This document shows, piece by piece, positions 15,708 to 24,793 of a DNA stretch of 34,218 nucleotides. Made by a program: the position numbers and the translations under genes. The DNA is from Actinomycetota bacterium. Lineage in GTDB: Bacteria; Actinomycetota; Thermoleophilia; Solirubrobacterales; Solirubrobacteraceae. Positions within the stretch are counted from its first letter, which is position 1. Every line of letters starts with the position of its first letter. Location of the stretch: the NCBI GenBank assembly GCA_005888335.1, contig VAWY01000094.1:1-34218 (forward strand), given 5' to 3'. Under the pieces are notes generated by a model that saw nothing but the letters and a program-made list of their open reading frames with translations, ran no database searches and was not told the DNA's origin.

Positions 15708-18700
15708 TCGTCGACCACACGCCGGTCCAGCGCTCGGCCCCGGCGGGTTCGGGCGTCGTCGAGCGGATCAGCGTGCGGACCTCGCGCAGCGCGACGGGCA
15801 GCGTCGTCAGGTCGAACGTGCCGCTGGCGTCGATGTCGGCCAGGATCGCCAGGCAGCGCTTGAGCGCCGTCGCGTTGGCCGTCGCCCACGACTCCAGCCG
15901 CGCGAGCGCGTCGCCCTCGGCCGGCCCCTCGACGAGGATGTCCGCGGTGAGCTCGCCGTGCAGCGCGAACAGGTCGTCGCGCAGCGCCGCGCGGGCCATC
16001 GCCTGCCAGCGGTCGTCGCGCGGCAGCGCGGCGATCCGGTCGCGCAGCCAGTGCAGGCGCAGGCGACCGCCGATGAGGAAGTGCAGGGCCACGACGTCGT
16101 CGAGCGCGCGGCCCGTGGCCTGCTCGGCCTCGACGACGTCCAGCGCCGAGAACAGCGCGTCGAGGCTCGCCACGCGCTCGGCCAGCGGCGCCGGCACCCC
16201 GGCCTCGCCGAGCCCGGCGACCCGGGCCTCCCACGCCTCGCGGTCGGCGTCGACGAGCACGCCGGGCACCGCCGCCGCCACCGTGCGCGCGCCCGGCGCG
16301 TAGCGGGCAAGCGTCGCGGCGATGTCGATCGGGTGACGGCGGTTGCGCAGCAGCCAGCGCGTCGCGCGCTCGACGAGCTTGCGCGCCGCGAGCAGCATGT
16401 CGATCTGCGTCGCCGCCTCGACGCGGTTGTCGAGCGCCTCGATCTGCTCCCAGAACGCGCGCATCTCGAAGACCTCGCGGGCCACCGCGTAGGCGCGCGC
16501 GACGTCGGCGGCGGGGGCGCCGGTCTCCTCGCGCAGCCGGAAGACGAACGTGCTGCCGGCGCGGTCGACCAGGCTGTTGGCCACGCGCGTGGCGATGATC
16601 TCGCGGCGCAGGCGATGGCCCTGCAGCTGCTCGGCGAAGCGCTCCGGCAGCGGCGCCGGGAAGTAGCGCGCGAGGTCCTCGGAGAGGTGCGCGTCCTCGG
16701 GCAGGTCGGACTCGAGCAGGTCGGCGTAGAGCGTGACCTTGCTGTAGGCGATCAGGACGGCGAGCTCGGGCTGCGCCAGGCCGACGCGGGCGGCGCTGCG
16801 CTCGGCGATCGCCTCGTGATCGGGCAGGAACTCGATCTCGCGATCCAGCCGCCCGGCCTGCTCGAGGCTGCGCATGAAGCGGTCGTGGACGTGCAGCATG
16901 CCGGCCGCCTGCGCGCCGGCCAGCGAGAGGGCCTCGGTCTGGCGGTAGCTGTCGAAGAGCACGGCGTCGGCGACGGCCTCGGTCATCTCGGCGAGCAGCT
17001 CGTTGCGCTGCTTGACGGTCAGGTCGCCGCTGGCGACGACCGAGTCGAGCAAGACCTTGATGTTGACCTCGCGGTCGGAGGTGTTGACGCCGCCGACGTT
17101 GTCGATCGCGTCGGTGTTGATGCGCCCGCCGGCCAGCGCGAACTCGATCCGCCCGCGCTGCGTGAACCCGAGGTTGCCGCCCTCGCCCACCACGCGGCAG
17201 CGCAGCGCGGCGCCGTTGACCCGCACGGCGTCGCTGGCCTTGTCCCCCGCGTCGGCGTGCGTCTCGCTGCTCGCCTTGACGTAGGTGCCGATGCCGCCGT
17301 TCCAGAGCAGGTCGACGGGCGCGCGCAGCAGCGCGCGGATGAGCTCGGTCGGCGTCAGGCGCTCGGCCTCGACGCCGAGCACCTCGCGGGCCGCCGGCGC
17401 GAGCGGGATCGACTTCGCCGTGCGCGGCCACACCCCGCCGCCCTCGGAGATCAGCGACGGGTCGTAGTCGCCCCACGACGAGCGCTCGAGCTCGAACAGC
17501 CGGCGGCGCTCGGCCCAGCTGGTCTCCGCGTCGGGGTCGGGGTCCAGGAAGACGTGGCGGTGGTCGAAGGCGCCGATCAGCCGCGTGTGGCGCGAGAGCA
17601 GCATCCCGTTGCCGAACACGTCCCCGGACATGTCGCCGATGCCGACGGCGGTGAAGTCGGTCGACTGGATGTCGACGCCGAGCTCGCGGAAGTGGCGCTT
17701 GACCGACTCCCACGCGCCGCGCGCGGTGATGCCCATCTTCTTGTGGTCGTAGCCCGCCGAGCCGCCCGAGGCGAACGCGTCGCCGAGCCAGAAGCCGTAC
17801 TCGCCGGCCACGCCGTTGGCGATGTCGGAGAACGTCGCCGTGCCCTTGTCGGCGGCGACGACGAGGTAGGTGTCGTCCTCGTCGTAGCGCACGACGGCCG
17901 GCGGCGGCACGACGCGGCCGTCGACGATGTTGTCGGTCAGGTCGAGCAGGCCGCAGATGAACATCCGGTAGCACGCGACGACCTCGGCGAGCAAGACGTC
18001 GCGCCCGCCCGTCGACGGCGGGCGCTTGACGACGAAGCCGCCCTTGGCGCCCACCGGGACGATCACCGCGTTCTTGACCATCTGCGCCTTCATGAGGCCG
18101 AGGATCTCGGTGCGGAAGTCCTCGCGGCGATCCGACCAGCGCAGGCCGCCGCGCGCGACCTTCCCGCCGCGCAGGTGCACGCCCTCGGTGCGCGGGGAGT
18201 ACACGAAGATCTCGAAGCGCGGGCGCGGCGCGGGCACGACCGGGATGCGCGAGGGGTCGAGCTTGAACGACAGGTACGGCTTGGGCTCGCGGTCCGGGCC
18301 GACCTGGAAGTAGTTGGTGCGCAGGGTCGCGGCGATGACGGTCAGGAAGTTGCGCAGGATGCGGTCCTCGTCGAGGCTCTCGACGCCGTCGATGGCCTCC
18401 TCGATGACGCCCGCGATCTCCTCCGCCGCGTCGGTGTCGCCGCCGCGCCCCGGGTCGAAGCGCGCGCAGAAGAGCTCGACCAGCCGGCCCGCGATCTCCG
18501 GGTGGGCGAGCAGCGCCTGCTCCATGTAGGTGTTCGAGAACGCCGTCCCGGCCTGGCGCAGGTAGCGCGCGATGGCGCGCAGGATGGTGATCTGGCGCCA
18601 GGTCAGCGGCGTGCACAGGACCAGCGCGTTCATCCCGTCGTCGTCGCTGGCGCCGTGCCAGACGTGCGTGAACGCCTCGCTGAAGCGCTCGCGCACGGCG

Positions 18701-20580
18701 TCGATGTCGACCGCGCCGTCGGCGGACTGCGCGAGCCCGAAGTCATAGATCCACGCCGGCGGGCCGGCGACCGGCCTGATCTCGTAGGGACGCTCGTCGC
18801 CGACCCGCAGCCCGAGGTTCTGCAGGATCGGCAGCACGTCCGACAGCGAGGCGGCGGCCCCGGAGCGCAGCAGCTTGCAGCGCAGCTCGGTCGCCGGCGC
18901 CTCGATCGGGCGGTACAGGCTGACCGCGAGGTTGCCGTGCTCGGGCAGCTCCTCGATGCGCTGGATGTCGGCCACCGCGGAGCGCGCCACCCAGTCGGCG
19001 CGGTAGGCGGTCGGGAAGGCCTGGCCGTAACGGTGGTTGAGCTCGTTGCCGCGCTCCTCACCGAACTCGCTGACCAGCGCGTCGTGCAGGTCGTCGACCC
19101 ACGAGCGCGTGGCCTCGACGATGCGCGCCTCGATGTCGGCGACGTCGTAGTCGGGCAGCGCGCCGGGGCGCGTGCGGGCGATGAAGTGCAGCCGTACGAG
19201 CACCGACTCCGACAGCCGCAGCTCGAAGTCGACGCTCTCGGCGTTGAACGCGTCGCTCAGGATCTGCTGGGCGCGCAGCCGGTTGTCGGTGTTGAAGCGG
19301 TCGCGCGGCAGGAAGAGCAGGCACGACAGGTAGCGCTCGTACTCGTCGCGGCGCACGAACAGCCGCACGCGCTGGCGCTCGCCGAGGGACAGGATCCCCA
19401 TGGCGATGGCGAACAGCTCGTCGGCCGAGATCTGGAAGAGCTCGTCGCGCGGGTAGGACTCGAGGATCTCCAGCAGCGCCTTCTCGTTGTGGCCGGCGGG
19501 CGGGAACGCCGCGCGCGCCATCACCGTCTCGACCTTGCGCCGGACCAGCGGGACGTCGCGCACGCTCGCCCGGTAGGCCTCGGTCGTGTAGAGCCCGAGG
19601 AAGCGGCGCTCGCCCACGACCTTGCCCGACTCGTCGAAGCGCTTGACGCCGACGTAGTCGAGATAGGACGGCCGGTGGACGGTCGCGCGTGAATTGGCTT
19701 TCGTCAGGTTGAGCAGCCGCGGCGAGCGGGCCAGCGCGAGGGCGCGGGGCGGCAGGCGGGCGAAGCCCGGCGAGGGCGCGCTGCCCGCGCCGCTTTGGCG
19801 CAGGATCCCCAGCCCGGTGCCCTCGACGGCGACCAGGCGGTCCTCGGCGACGAGCTCGTACTCGCGGTAGCCGAGGAACGTGAAGTGATGGTCGTCCAGC
19901 CACTCGAGCAGCGCCTTGGCCTCCTCGACCTCGACGGCCTCGACCGGCGGGGGCGACGCGTCGAGCTCGGCGACGAGCTCGTGGACGCGGGCGCGCATCG
20001 GCGGCCAGTCCTCGACGGTGGCCCGGACCTGGCCGAGCGTCCGCAGCAGGTCCTCGCGCAGCGCGTCGAGCTCGGCCGGCTCGGTCTCGCGGTCGATCTC
20101 GGCGTGCAGGACGGACTCGGCCACGCCTTCGCCCTCGGGCGCGCCGGGCGGCAGCACCTCGAGCATCCGTCCCTGCTCGTCGCGGCGAGCGCGCACGACG
20201 GGGTGCAGCAGCAGGTGGATGCCGTGCGAGCGGCGCGTCAGCGCCATCGTCACCGAGTCGACCAGGAAGGGCATGTCGTCGGTGGCCATCTCGACGACGG
20301 TGTGCGTCGACTGCCAGCCGTGCTGCTCGAAGCTCGGGTTGTAGACGCGGACCTTCGCCTCGCCGGGCGCGCGCTGCTCGAGGAACTTCCAGTGCGCGAG
20401 CGCGGCGCCGTAGAGGTCGAGGGCATCGCGACCGACGAGGTCCTCGGGCGGGACCCACCGGTAGTACTCGCGCACGAATTCCTCGAGCTGGGGCGCCTCG
20501 TCGGCGTCGCAGCGCTCTCGTATGCGCGAGCAGACCGTCTCGATCAGCGCCGCGTCGACCTGCTCGACCTTGACCGCCAT
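15685..20580 (-). CDS. gdhB: NAD-dependent glutamate dehydrogenase, large (180-kDa) type
   Basis: The 1,631-residue length and sequence fit the large actinobacterial/proteobacterial NAD-glutamate dehydrogenases (oxidative deamination of glutamate to 2-oxoglutarate and ammonia). The N-terminal half carries the ACT-like regulatory segments (for example STHTVVEMATDDMPFLVDSV near residue 90-110 and FLGLYTTEAY near 325). The catalytic domain includes RGGLRWSDRREDFRTEILGLMKAQMVKN and the lysine-bearing VGAKGGFVVKRPP (about 840-852), and a Rossmann region with DMSGDVFGNGML. The C-terminal helical part (about 1,230-1,600) is complete. A good Shine-Dalgarno (AGGAGG) precedes the ATG. It starts 41 bp from the divergent gene at 20622. 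The symbol is by family resemblance. Confidence 0.96.
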   Translation of the reverse strand: MAVKVEQVDAALIETVCSRIRERCDADEAPQLEEFVREYYRWVPPEDLVGRDALDLYGAALAHWKFLEQRAPGEAKVRVYNPSFEQHGWQSTHTVVEMATDDMPFLVDSVTMALTRRSHGIHLLLHPVVRARRDEQGRMLEVLPPGAPEGEGVAESVLHAEIDRETEPAELDALREDLLRTLGQVRATVEDWPPMRARVHELVAELDASPPPVEAVEVEEAKALLEWLDDHHFTFLGYREYELVAEDRLVAVEGTGLGILRQSGAGSAPSPGFARLPPRALALARSPRLLNLTKANSRATVHRPSYLDYVGVKRFDESGKVVGERRFLGLYTTEAYRASVRDVPLVRRKVETVMARAAFPPAGHNEKALLEILESYPRDELFQISADELFAIAMGILSLGERQRVRLFVRRDEYERYLSCLLFLPRDRFNTDNRLRAQQILSDAFNAESVDFELRLSESVLVRLHFIARTRPGALPDYDVADIEARIVEATRSWVDDLHDALVSEFGEERGNELNHRYGQAFPTAYRADWVARSAVADIQRIEELPEHGNLAVSLYRPIEAPATELRCKLLRSGAAASLSDVLPILQNLGLRVGDERPYEIRPVAGPPAWIYDFGLAQSADGAVDIDAVRERFSEAFTHVWHGASDDDGMNALVLCTPLTWRQITILRAIARYLRQAGTAFSNTYMEQALLAHPEIAGRLVELFCARFDPGRGGDTDAAEEIAGVIEEAIDGVESLDEDRILRNFLTVIAATLRTNYFQVGPDREPKPYLSFKLDPSRIPVVPAPRPRFEIFVYSPRTEGVHLRGGKVARGGLRWSDRREDFRTEILGLMKAQMVKNAVIVPVGAKGGFVVKRPPSTGGRDVLLAEVVACYRMFICGLLDLTDNIVDGRVVPPPAVVRYDEDDTYLVVAADKGTATFSDIANGVAGEYGFWLGDAFASGGSAGYDHKKMGITARGAWESVKRHFRELGVDIQSTDFTAVGIGDMSGDVFGNGMLLSRHTRLIGAFDHRHVFLDPDPDAETSWAERRRLFELERSSWGDYDPSLISEGGGVWPRTAKSIPLAPAAREVLGVEAERLTPTELIRALLRAPVDLLWNGGIGTYVKASSETHADAGDKASDAVRVNGAALRCRVVGEGGNLGFTQRGRIEFALAGGRINTDAIDNVGGVNTSDREVNIKVLLDSVVASGDLTVKQRNELLAEMTEAVADAVLFDSYRQTEALSLAGAQAAGMLHVHDRFMRSLEQAGRLDREIEFLPDHEAIAERSAARVGLAQPELAVLIAYSKVTLYADLLESDLPEDAHLSEDLARYFPAPLPERFAEQLQGHRLRREIIATRVANSLVDRAGSTFVFRLREETGAPAADVARAYAVAREVFEMRAFWEQIEALDNRVEAATQIDMLLAARKLVERATRWLLRNRRHPIDIAATLARYAPGARTVAAAVPGVLVDADREAWEARVAGLGEAGVPAPLAERVASLDALFSALDVVEAEQATGRALDDVVALHFLIGGRLRLHWLRDRIAALPRDDRWQAMARAALRDDLFALHGELTADILVEGPAEGDALARLESWATANATALKRCLAILADIDASGTFDLTTLPVALREVRTLIRSTTPEPAGAERWTGVWSTISPAPPG

Positions 20581-20621
20581 CAGCCTCTCCCTCCTGTGCC
20601 CGTGACCCTACTCTCCCGAAC

Positions 20622-21266
20622 GTGGCGACCGAGCTCGCTCCGGGGGTCTGGATGTGGCGCCGCGAGCACCCAGAGTGGGGCCCGGGCGCGGACTACGAGC
20701 CCGAGGTCTCCTGCTACGCGGTCGAGCTGCCCAGCGCGCGGCTGCTCATCGACCCGCTGTGGCCCGAGGAGGACGCCGACGTCGACTGGCTCGACGCCCT
20801 CGTGCGCCGGCGCCGCGTCATCGTCGCCGTCCTCAAGCCCGACCACCTGCGCGAGGGCGCCGAGCTCGCGCACGCCTACGGGGGGCGCGTGGTGACCAAC
20901 GCCGCGGTCGCGTCGCTCCTGCATCCGACGGTGCCCTTCAGCGTGCTTGAGCCCGGCGAGCCTCTCGCCGACGGCGCGCGGCTGTTCGAGGACGGCCGCG
21001 GGCGCGGCGAGACGCCGCTGTGGCTGCCGACGCACGGCGCGATCGCCTTCGCCGACGCGGTGCGCGGCGACCCGGCGGGCGGCCTGCGCGTGTGGTCCTA
21101 TCCCCCGGGGCGCGAGGAGGCGACGCGCGCCGCGCTCGAGGTGATCGCCGCGCTCGAGCCGGACCTGGTCCTCGTCGGGCACGGCGATCCCGTGGTGAGC
21201 GACGGGGCGGCCGCGCTGCGCGAGGCGCTGCGGCGGCCGCCCTGGGTCGAAGAAGAAGCGGATTAG
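20622..21266 (+). CDS. Metallo-beta-lactamase-fold-like protein, probably without the full metal site
   Basis: The 214-residue product starts with GTG. It opens with APGVWMWRREHPEWGPGADYEPEVSCYAVELPSARLLIDPLWP, a typical strand pattern of MBL-fold hydrolases, and ends with PDLVLVGHGDPVV, like the final metal-site strand of that fold. However, the central HxHxDH motif is replaced by VLKPDHLREGAEL, leaving one Asp-His pair, so metal binding and hydrolysis are doubtful. The role is unknown. Its start is only 41 bp from that of glutamate dehydrogenase on the other strand, and no Shine-Dalgarno is seen. It shares four bases (TTAG) at the 3' end with the convergent SIMPL-like gene. Confidence 0.7.
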   Translation: MATELAPGVWMWRREHPEWGPGADYEPEVSCYAVELPSARLLIDPLWPEEDADVDWLDALVRRRRVIVAVLKPDHLREGAELAHAYGGRVVTNAAVASLLHPTVPFSVLEPGEPLADGARLFEDGRGRGETPLWLPTHGAIAFADAVRGDPAGGLRVWSYPPGREEATRAALEVIAALEPDLVLVGHGDPVVSDGAAALREALRRPPWVEEEAD

Positions 21267-21775
21267 CTCGCGATCGCGTACGTGACCGTGACCTGCTGCA
21301 CGACCCGCGGCGGGACGATGCAGACGTGGCGGGTGCGCCGGCCGACCACGCGCCGCCGGCCGTTGGCGTCTCGCCGGACGATCGCCACCCGCCGGTCGCC
21401 GCAGTACTGATCGACCCCGAACGGGCCGAACTGGTAGCCGAACGGGCCGTAGGGGCTCGCCGGGGCGTTCGAGATGGTCAGCAGGTCGCCGAGCGTGACG
21501 CCGGCTGCGGTCGCGAGCTTCTCGGCGTACTCGCGGCCCTCGCGGATCGCGTCGGGCAGCGCCTGCGCCTGGGCGGCGTCGACGGCCGCCTTGATCGAGT
21601 CGTTGCTCTTGCGGTCCTGCGGGGTCACGTTCGCGGTCGCAACGCCGACGGCGACGATCGTGCGCTGCTGCCCGGGGGCGACGTCGGCCCGGGCGGGAGC
21701 GGCGAGCGGCCCGCAGAGCAGCGCCGCCGCGGCGAGCGCGAGCGCTCGCGGTGCAGTGAGGGAGATGGAGGTCAT
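21263..21775 (-). CDS. Secreted SIMPL (DUF541)-like protein
   Basis: From the ATG at 21775 (AGAAG five bases upstream; a GTG at 21781 is also possible) the product is 170 residues. Residues 1-32 form a Sec signal peptide (LALAAAALLCGPLAAPARA). The mature part has VAVGVATANVTPQDRKSNDSIKAAVDAAQAQALPDAIREGREYAEKLATAAGVTLGDLLTISN-type content, matching the strand-helix-'A.. AGV.LG.L..I' pattern of SIMPL domains. The C-terminal third is a short Pro/Gly/Arg-rich segment with two Cys. SIMPL proteins are envelope proteins of poorly known role. It is shorter than the usual 220-250 residues, so the domain may be partial. The two stops overlap with the neighbouring gene. Confidence 0.7.
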   Translation of the reverse strand: MTSISLTAPRALALAAAALLCGPLAAPARADVAPGQQRTIVAVGVATANVTPQDRKSNDSIKAAVDAAQAQALPDAIREGREYAEKLATAAGVTLGDLLTISNAPASPYGPFGYQFGPFGVDQYCGDRRVAIVRRDANGRRRVVGRRTRHVCIVPPRVVQQVTVTYAIAS

Positions 21776-21800
21776 GACCACTTCTACATCGCTGAGCGTC

Positions 21801-22034
21801 TCAGCGGTCCCGGCCGAACCCGAAGAGGCTGCGGGCGATGGTGCGGATCTGGATCTCCTCCGAGCCCTCGGTGATCCGGTAGCGGCGGTGGTGGCGGTAG
21901 ATGTGCTCGAACGGCTTGGCGCGGCTGTAGCCGATCCCGCCGTGGACCTGGATGGCGCGGTCCTGCAGCGGGACCAGCTCGCGCTCGATGAAGGCGTCGA
22001 GGTCGTCGAGCAGCCGGCGGAACGTCGTCGGGAA
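21801..22034 (-). pseudogene. Acyl-CoA dehydrogenase remnant with internal deletion
   Basis: The frame encodes about 77 residues that join two distant parts of one enzyme. FPTTFRRLLDDLDAFIERELVPLQ is the N-terminal start of a subgroup of actinobacterial acyl-CoA dehydrogenases. It is followed at once by DRAIQVHGGIGYSRAKPFEHIY...ITEGSEEIQIRTIARSLFGF, the C-terminal helix region of the same family. The whole flavin- and substrate-binding middle (normally about 330 residues) is missing. No start codon precedes FPTTF in this frame (it reads LSRCR before it). It lies 11 bp after the nitronate monooxygenase stop on the same strand. An in-frame deletion in an ancestral gene is the simplest reading. 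Confidence 0.8.
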
Positions 22035-22045
22035 CCTGCACCGGC

Positions 22046-23095
22046 TCAGCGCAGACCGCGCGCGGCGCTCTCGAGCGCCTCGCGCGCCTCGGCGGCCAGG
22101 CGGCGGACCAGGTCGCCGGCGGGGACCTCCTCCGCGAGGGGGTACGCCTGGCCGGCCCAGAGGTTGATCGCATCGGCGTCCCCGCGCTCGCGGGCCGCCG
22201 CGCGCACCGGCGCCGTCACGTGGTGCAGCTCGGGGTACGCGCTCGGCGCGCCGGTGTGCTCGCGCATGAAGCGGTTGGTGATGCCGCGGGCCAGGCGGCC
22301 GGTGAACGCGCGGGTGAGCGCGGTGGGCGCATCGCCGCCCAGCGCCGCGCGGTGCGGCGTCGACGTGCCCGCCTCGGGCGTGAGCATGAACGCGGTGCCC
22401 AGCGCGGCCGCCGCGGCGCCGGCGGCGAGCACGGCGGCCAGCGCCCGCCCGGTCGCCAGCCCGCCCGCCGCCACCAGCGGCAGGTCGGTCGCCGTGCCGA
22501 CGGTCTGCAGGAGCGCGAGCAGGCCGACCTCGCCGGGCGCGCCGTCGTCGAACGAGCCGCGGTGCCCGCCCGCCTCGACGCCCTGCACGACGAGCGCGTC
22601 GGCGCCCGCGCGCGCCGCGATCTGCGCCTCGCCCGGCGTCGTCACCGTCACCCACACCGCGACCTCCGCCTCGTGCAGCTCGTCGACGACCGCCGGCGGT
22701 GGGCAGCCGAAGGTGAACGAGACGACCGCCGGCCGCTCCTCGACCAGCAGCGCCACCTTGCCGGCGAAGGCGTCGTCGTCGTGGCGGGGCTCGCCGAGCG
22801 CCACGCCGTAGCGCTCGCTCTCGGCGCGCAGCGCGTCGGCGTAGCGCTCGACGAGCGCTCGATCGCCGGGCGGGCCGGGCGGCGCGAACACGTTGACGCC
22901 GAACGGCCGCGCGGTGCGCGCGCGCAGGTCGTCGAGGTCGGCGCGCAGCGCGTCGACGCTCTTGTAGCCGGCGGCGAGGAAGCCGAGGGCGCCCGCCTCG
23001 CCGACCGCCGCGGCGAGCGCGGGTGTCGACGGCCCGCCGGCCAGCGGCGCCTGGGCGATCGGAAGCTCGAGCTCGGTGAGGGAGAAGCGGGCCAC
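22046..23095 (-). CDS. Nitronate monooxygenase family protein
   Basis: A 349-residue TIM-barrel flavoprotein. The N-terminal LPIAQAPLAGGPSTPALAAAVGEAGALGFLAAGY is the standard FMN-binding opening of nitronate monooxygenases and 2-nitropropane dioxygenases. FGVNVFAP, VVSFTFGCPP and VVQGVEAGGHRGSF (with the catalytic His at about residue 178) follow, then LVAAGGLATG and LGTAFMLTPE for phosphate binding. It would oxidise alkyl nitronates or a related substrate with FMN and oxygen. It diverges from NudC by 34 bp and lies next to the acyl-CoA dehydrogenase remnant, with which it may once have formed an operon. Confidence 0.93.
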   Translation of the reverse strand: MARFSLTELELPIAQAPLAGGPSTPALAAAVGEAGALGFLAAGYKSVDALRADLDDLRARTARPFGVNVFAPPGPPGDRALVERYADALRAESERYGVALGEPRHDDDAFAGKVALLVEERPAVVSFTFGCPPPAVVDELHEAEVAVWVTVTTPGEAQIAARAGADALVVQGVEAGGHRGSFDDGAPGEVGLLALLQTVGTATDLPLVAAGGLATGRALAAVLAAGAAAAALGTAFMLTPEAGTSTPHRAALGGDAPTALTRAFTGRLARGITNRFMREHTGAPSAYPELHHVTAPVRAAARERGDADAINLWAGQAYPLAEEVPAGDLVRRLAAEAREALESAARGLR

Positions 23096-23129
23096 CGCAG
23101 GGCACTATGCCGCGTGCTTCACTCGTACG

Positions 23130-24005
23130 GTGCTCACGACCTTCGCCGGGACGCATCTCGACCGCGCGGGCGAGCGCCGGCGCGACGACGCGTGGGTCGC
23201 CGAGCGCGCCGCTGACCCGGCGAGCCGCGCGGTCGCCGTCACCGCCGCCGGCGTCGCCCTCGCCGCCGGCGACGAGGCGCGGCTCGGGCGCTTCCCGCTC
23301 GCCGGCCTGGACGGCACGCGCGTGCTGCTCGGCCTCGAGGACGGGGTCGCGCTGTTCGCGGTCGAGGTCGACCGCCCGCCCGGCGGCCGGATCGCCGGGC
23401 TGCGCGAGGCGGCCGCGCTGCTCGAGCAGCGCGAGGCCGCGCTGGCGGCGTACGCGTCGGCGCTGCTCAACTGGCATCGCGCCCACCCGCACTGCGCGCG
23501 CTGCGGCGCCCCAACCGACCTCGCCTGGGCGGGCTTCGTCCGCATCTGCCCGCGCTGCGGCGCCCACCACCACCCGCGGACCGACCCCGTTGTGATCATG
23601 CTGGTCACCGCCGGCGACCGCGCCCTGCTCGGGCGCCAGCCGCAGTGGCCGCCCGGGCGCTACAGCGCGCTCGCCGGCTTCGTCGAACCGGGCGAGAGCC
23701 TCGAGGAGGCGGTCGCCCGCGAGGTCCGCGAGGAAGCGGGCGTCGAGGTCCGCGACCCGCGCTACGTGGCCTCGCAGCCGTGGCCGTTCCCGACGTCGCT
23801 GATGCTCGGCTTCTTCGCCGACCACGCCGGCGGCGAGCCCGCCGCGCGCGACGGCGAGCTCGACGACGCCCGCTGGTTCACCCGCGACGAGCTGGCCGCG
23901 GCCGCCGCCGGACAGGGCGCCGTCCACGTCCCGCCGCCGCTGGCCATCGCCCGCGTGCTCATCGATCGCTGGCTGGCCGGCGGAGGCGTATCGTCGCCAC
24001 CATGA
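23130..24005 (+). CDS. nudC: NAD(+) diphosphatase / NUDIX hydrolase
   Basis: With the GTG at 23130 the protein is 291 residues. A zinc ribbon is formed by C122, C125, C140 and C143 (HCARCG and ICPRCG). The NUDIX box spans about 183-205 (GFVEPGESLEEAVAREVREEAGV), and SQPWPFP at 215-221 is the hallmark that separates NudC from other NUDIX enzymes. The reaction is hydrolysis of NAD(H), or of NAD caps on RNA, to nicotinamide mononucleotide and AMP. The frame is open further upstream, but the extra residues are not family-like. Its stop overlaps the next gene by four bases (ATGA), so the two are coupled. Confidence 0.94.
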   Translation: MLTTFAGTHLDRAGERRRDDAWVAERAADPASRAVAVTAAGVALAAGDEARLGRFPLAGLDGTRVLLGLEDGVALFAVEVDRPPGGRIAGLREAAALLEQREAALAAYASALLNWHRAHPHCARCGAPTDLAWAGFVRICPRCGAHHHPRTDPVVIMLVTAGDRALLGRQPQWPPGRYSALAGFVEPGESLEEAVAREVREEAGVEVRDPRYVASQPWPFPTSLMLGFFADHAGGEPAARDGELDDARWFTRDELAAAAAGQGAVHVPPPLAIARVLIDRWLAGGGVSSPP

Positions 24006-24793
24006 GTGCGACGACGATCGACACACGCCACGTCCTCGTCCGCGACGACGGAGCCGCGGCGACGATCACGCTCAACCGCCCCGAGAAGCGCAACGCGCTG
24101 AGCCTCGAGCTCATGGAGGAGCTGATCGGCGTGCTGCGCGCCGCCGGCGCCGATCCGCGCGTGCGCGCGATCGTCATCGAGGGCGCGGGGCCGGCGTTCT
24201 CGGCGGGCCACGACCTCGCCGAGATGGTCGGGCGCGACGTGGGCTTCTACCAGCGGCTGTTCGACACCTGCAGCGAGCTCATGGAGGCCATCCACCGCGT
24301 GCCCCAGCCCGTGATCGCCAAGGTCCGCGGGATCGCCACCGCCGCCGGCTGCCAGCTCGTCGCCGCATGCGACCTGGCGATCGCCGCCGACGAGGCGCGC
24401 TTCGCCACGCCCGGCGTGAAGATTGGTCTGTTCTGCTCGACGCCGATGGTCCCGCTCTCGCGCGCGATCGGCCGCAAGCGCGCGCTGGAGATGCTGCTCA
24501 CCGGGCAGTCGATCGACGCGCCGACCGCCGTCGACTGGGGGCTGGTCAACCGCGCGGTCCCGGCCGCGGAGCTCGATGCCGCGGTCGCGCAGCTCGTCGA
24601 CGCCATCGCGCGCTCGAGCCCGCTCACCGTGGGGATCGGCAAGGAGGCCTACTACGCGCAGATCGAGCTCGACGAGCACCGCGCGTACGACCTCACGAAG
24701 ACCGTGATGACGATGAACTCGCTCGCGGGCGACGCCCAGGAGGGCATCTGCGCATTCCTGGAGAAGCGCCCGCCGGAGTGGCGGGGGACCTAG
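24002..24793 (+). CDS. Enoyl-CoA hydratase/isomerase-family protein (ECHDC3-like)
   Basis: The 263-residue protein has the crotonase fold: TITLNRPEKRNALS, the first oxyanion block GPAFSAGHDL (about 62-72), the second block GIATAAGCQLVAACD (about 110-124) and KIGLFCSTPMVPLSRAIGRKRALEMLLTG, which is typical of the ECHDC3-like subgroup. The two glutamates that act in ordinary enoyl-CoA hydratases appear to be replaced, by Gln118 and by Gly138. Plain hydratase activity is therefore doubtful; it may have another acyl-CoA reaction or a binding role. It is translationally coupled to nudC and shares the overlapping stop CTAG with the convergent hydrolase gene. Confidence 0.88.
   Translation: MSATTIDTRHVLVRDDGAAATITLNRPEKRNALSLELMEELIGVLRAAGADPRVRAIVIEGAGPAFSAGHDLAEMVGRDVGFYQRLFDTCSELMEAIHRVPQPVIAKVRGIATAAGCQLVAACDLAIAADEARFATPGVKIGLFCSTPMVPLSRAIGRKRALEMLLTGQSIDAPTAVDWGLVNRAVPAAELDAAVAQLVDAIARSSPLTVGIGKEAYYAQIELDEHRAYDLTKTVMTMNSLAGDAQEGICAFLEKRPPEWRGT

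Noticed and set aside
12965..16303. A 1,112-codon plus-strand frame overlapping the HD-GYP and SDR genes
   Set aside because: It is out of frame with two well-supported genes and is mostly Arg/Gly repeats.
15958..19692. A 1,244-codon plus-strand frame opposite glutamate dehydrogenase
   Set aside because: The glutamate dehydrogenase frame has clear motifs over its whole length; the opposite frame has none and is Arg/Ala/Asp/Val rich.
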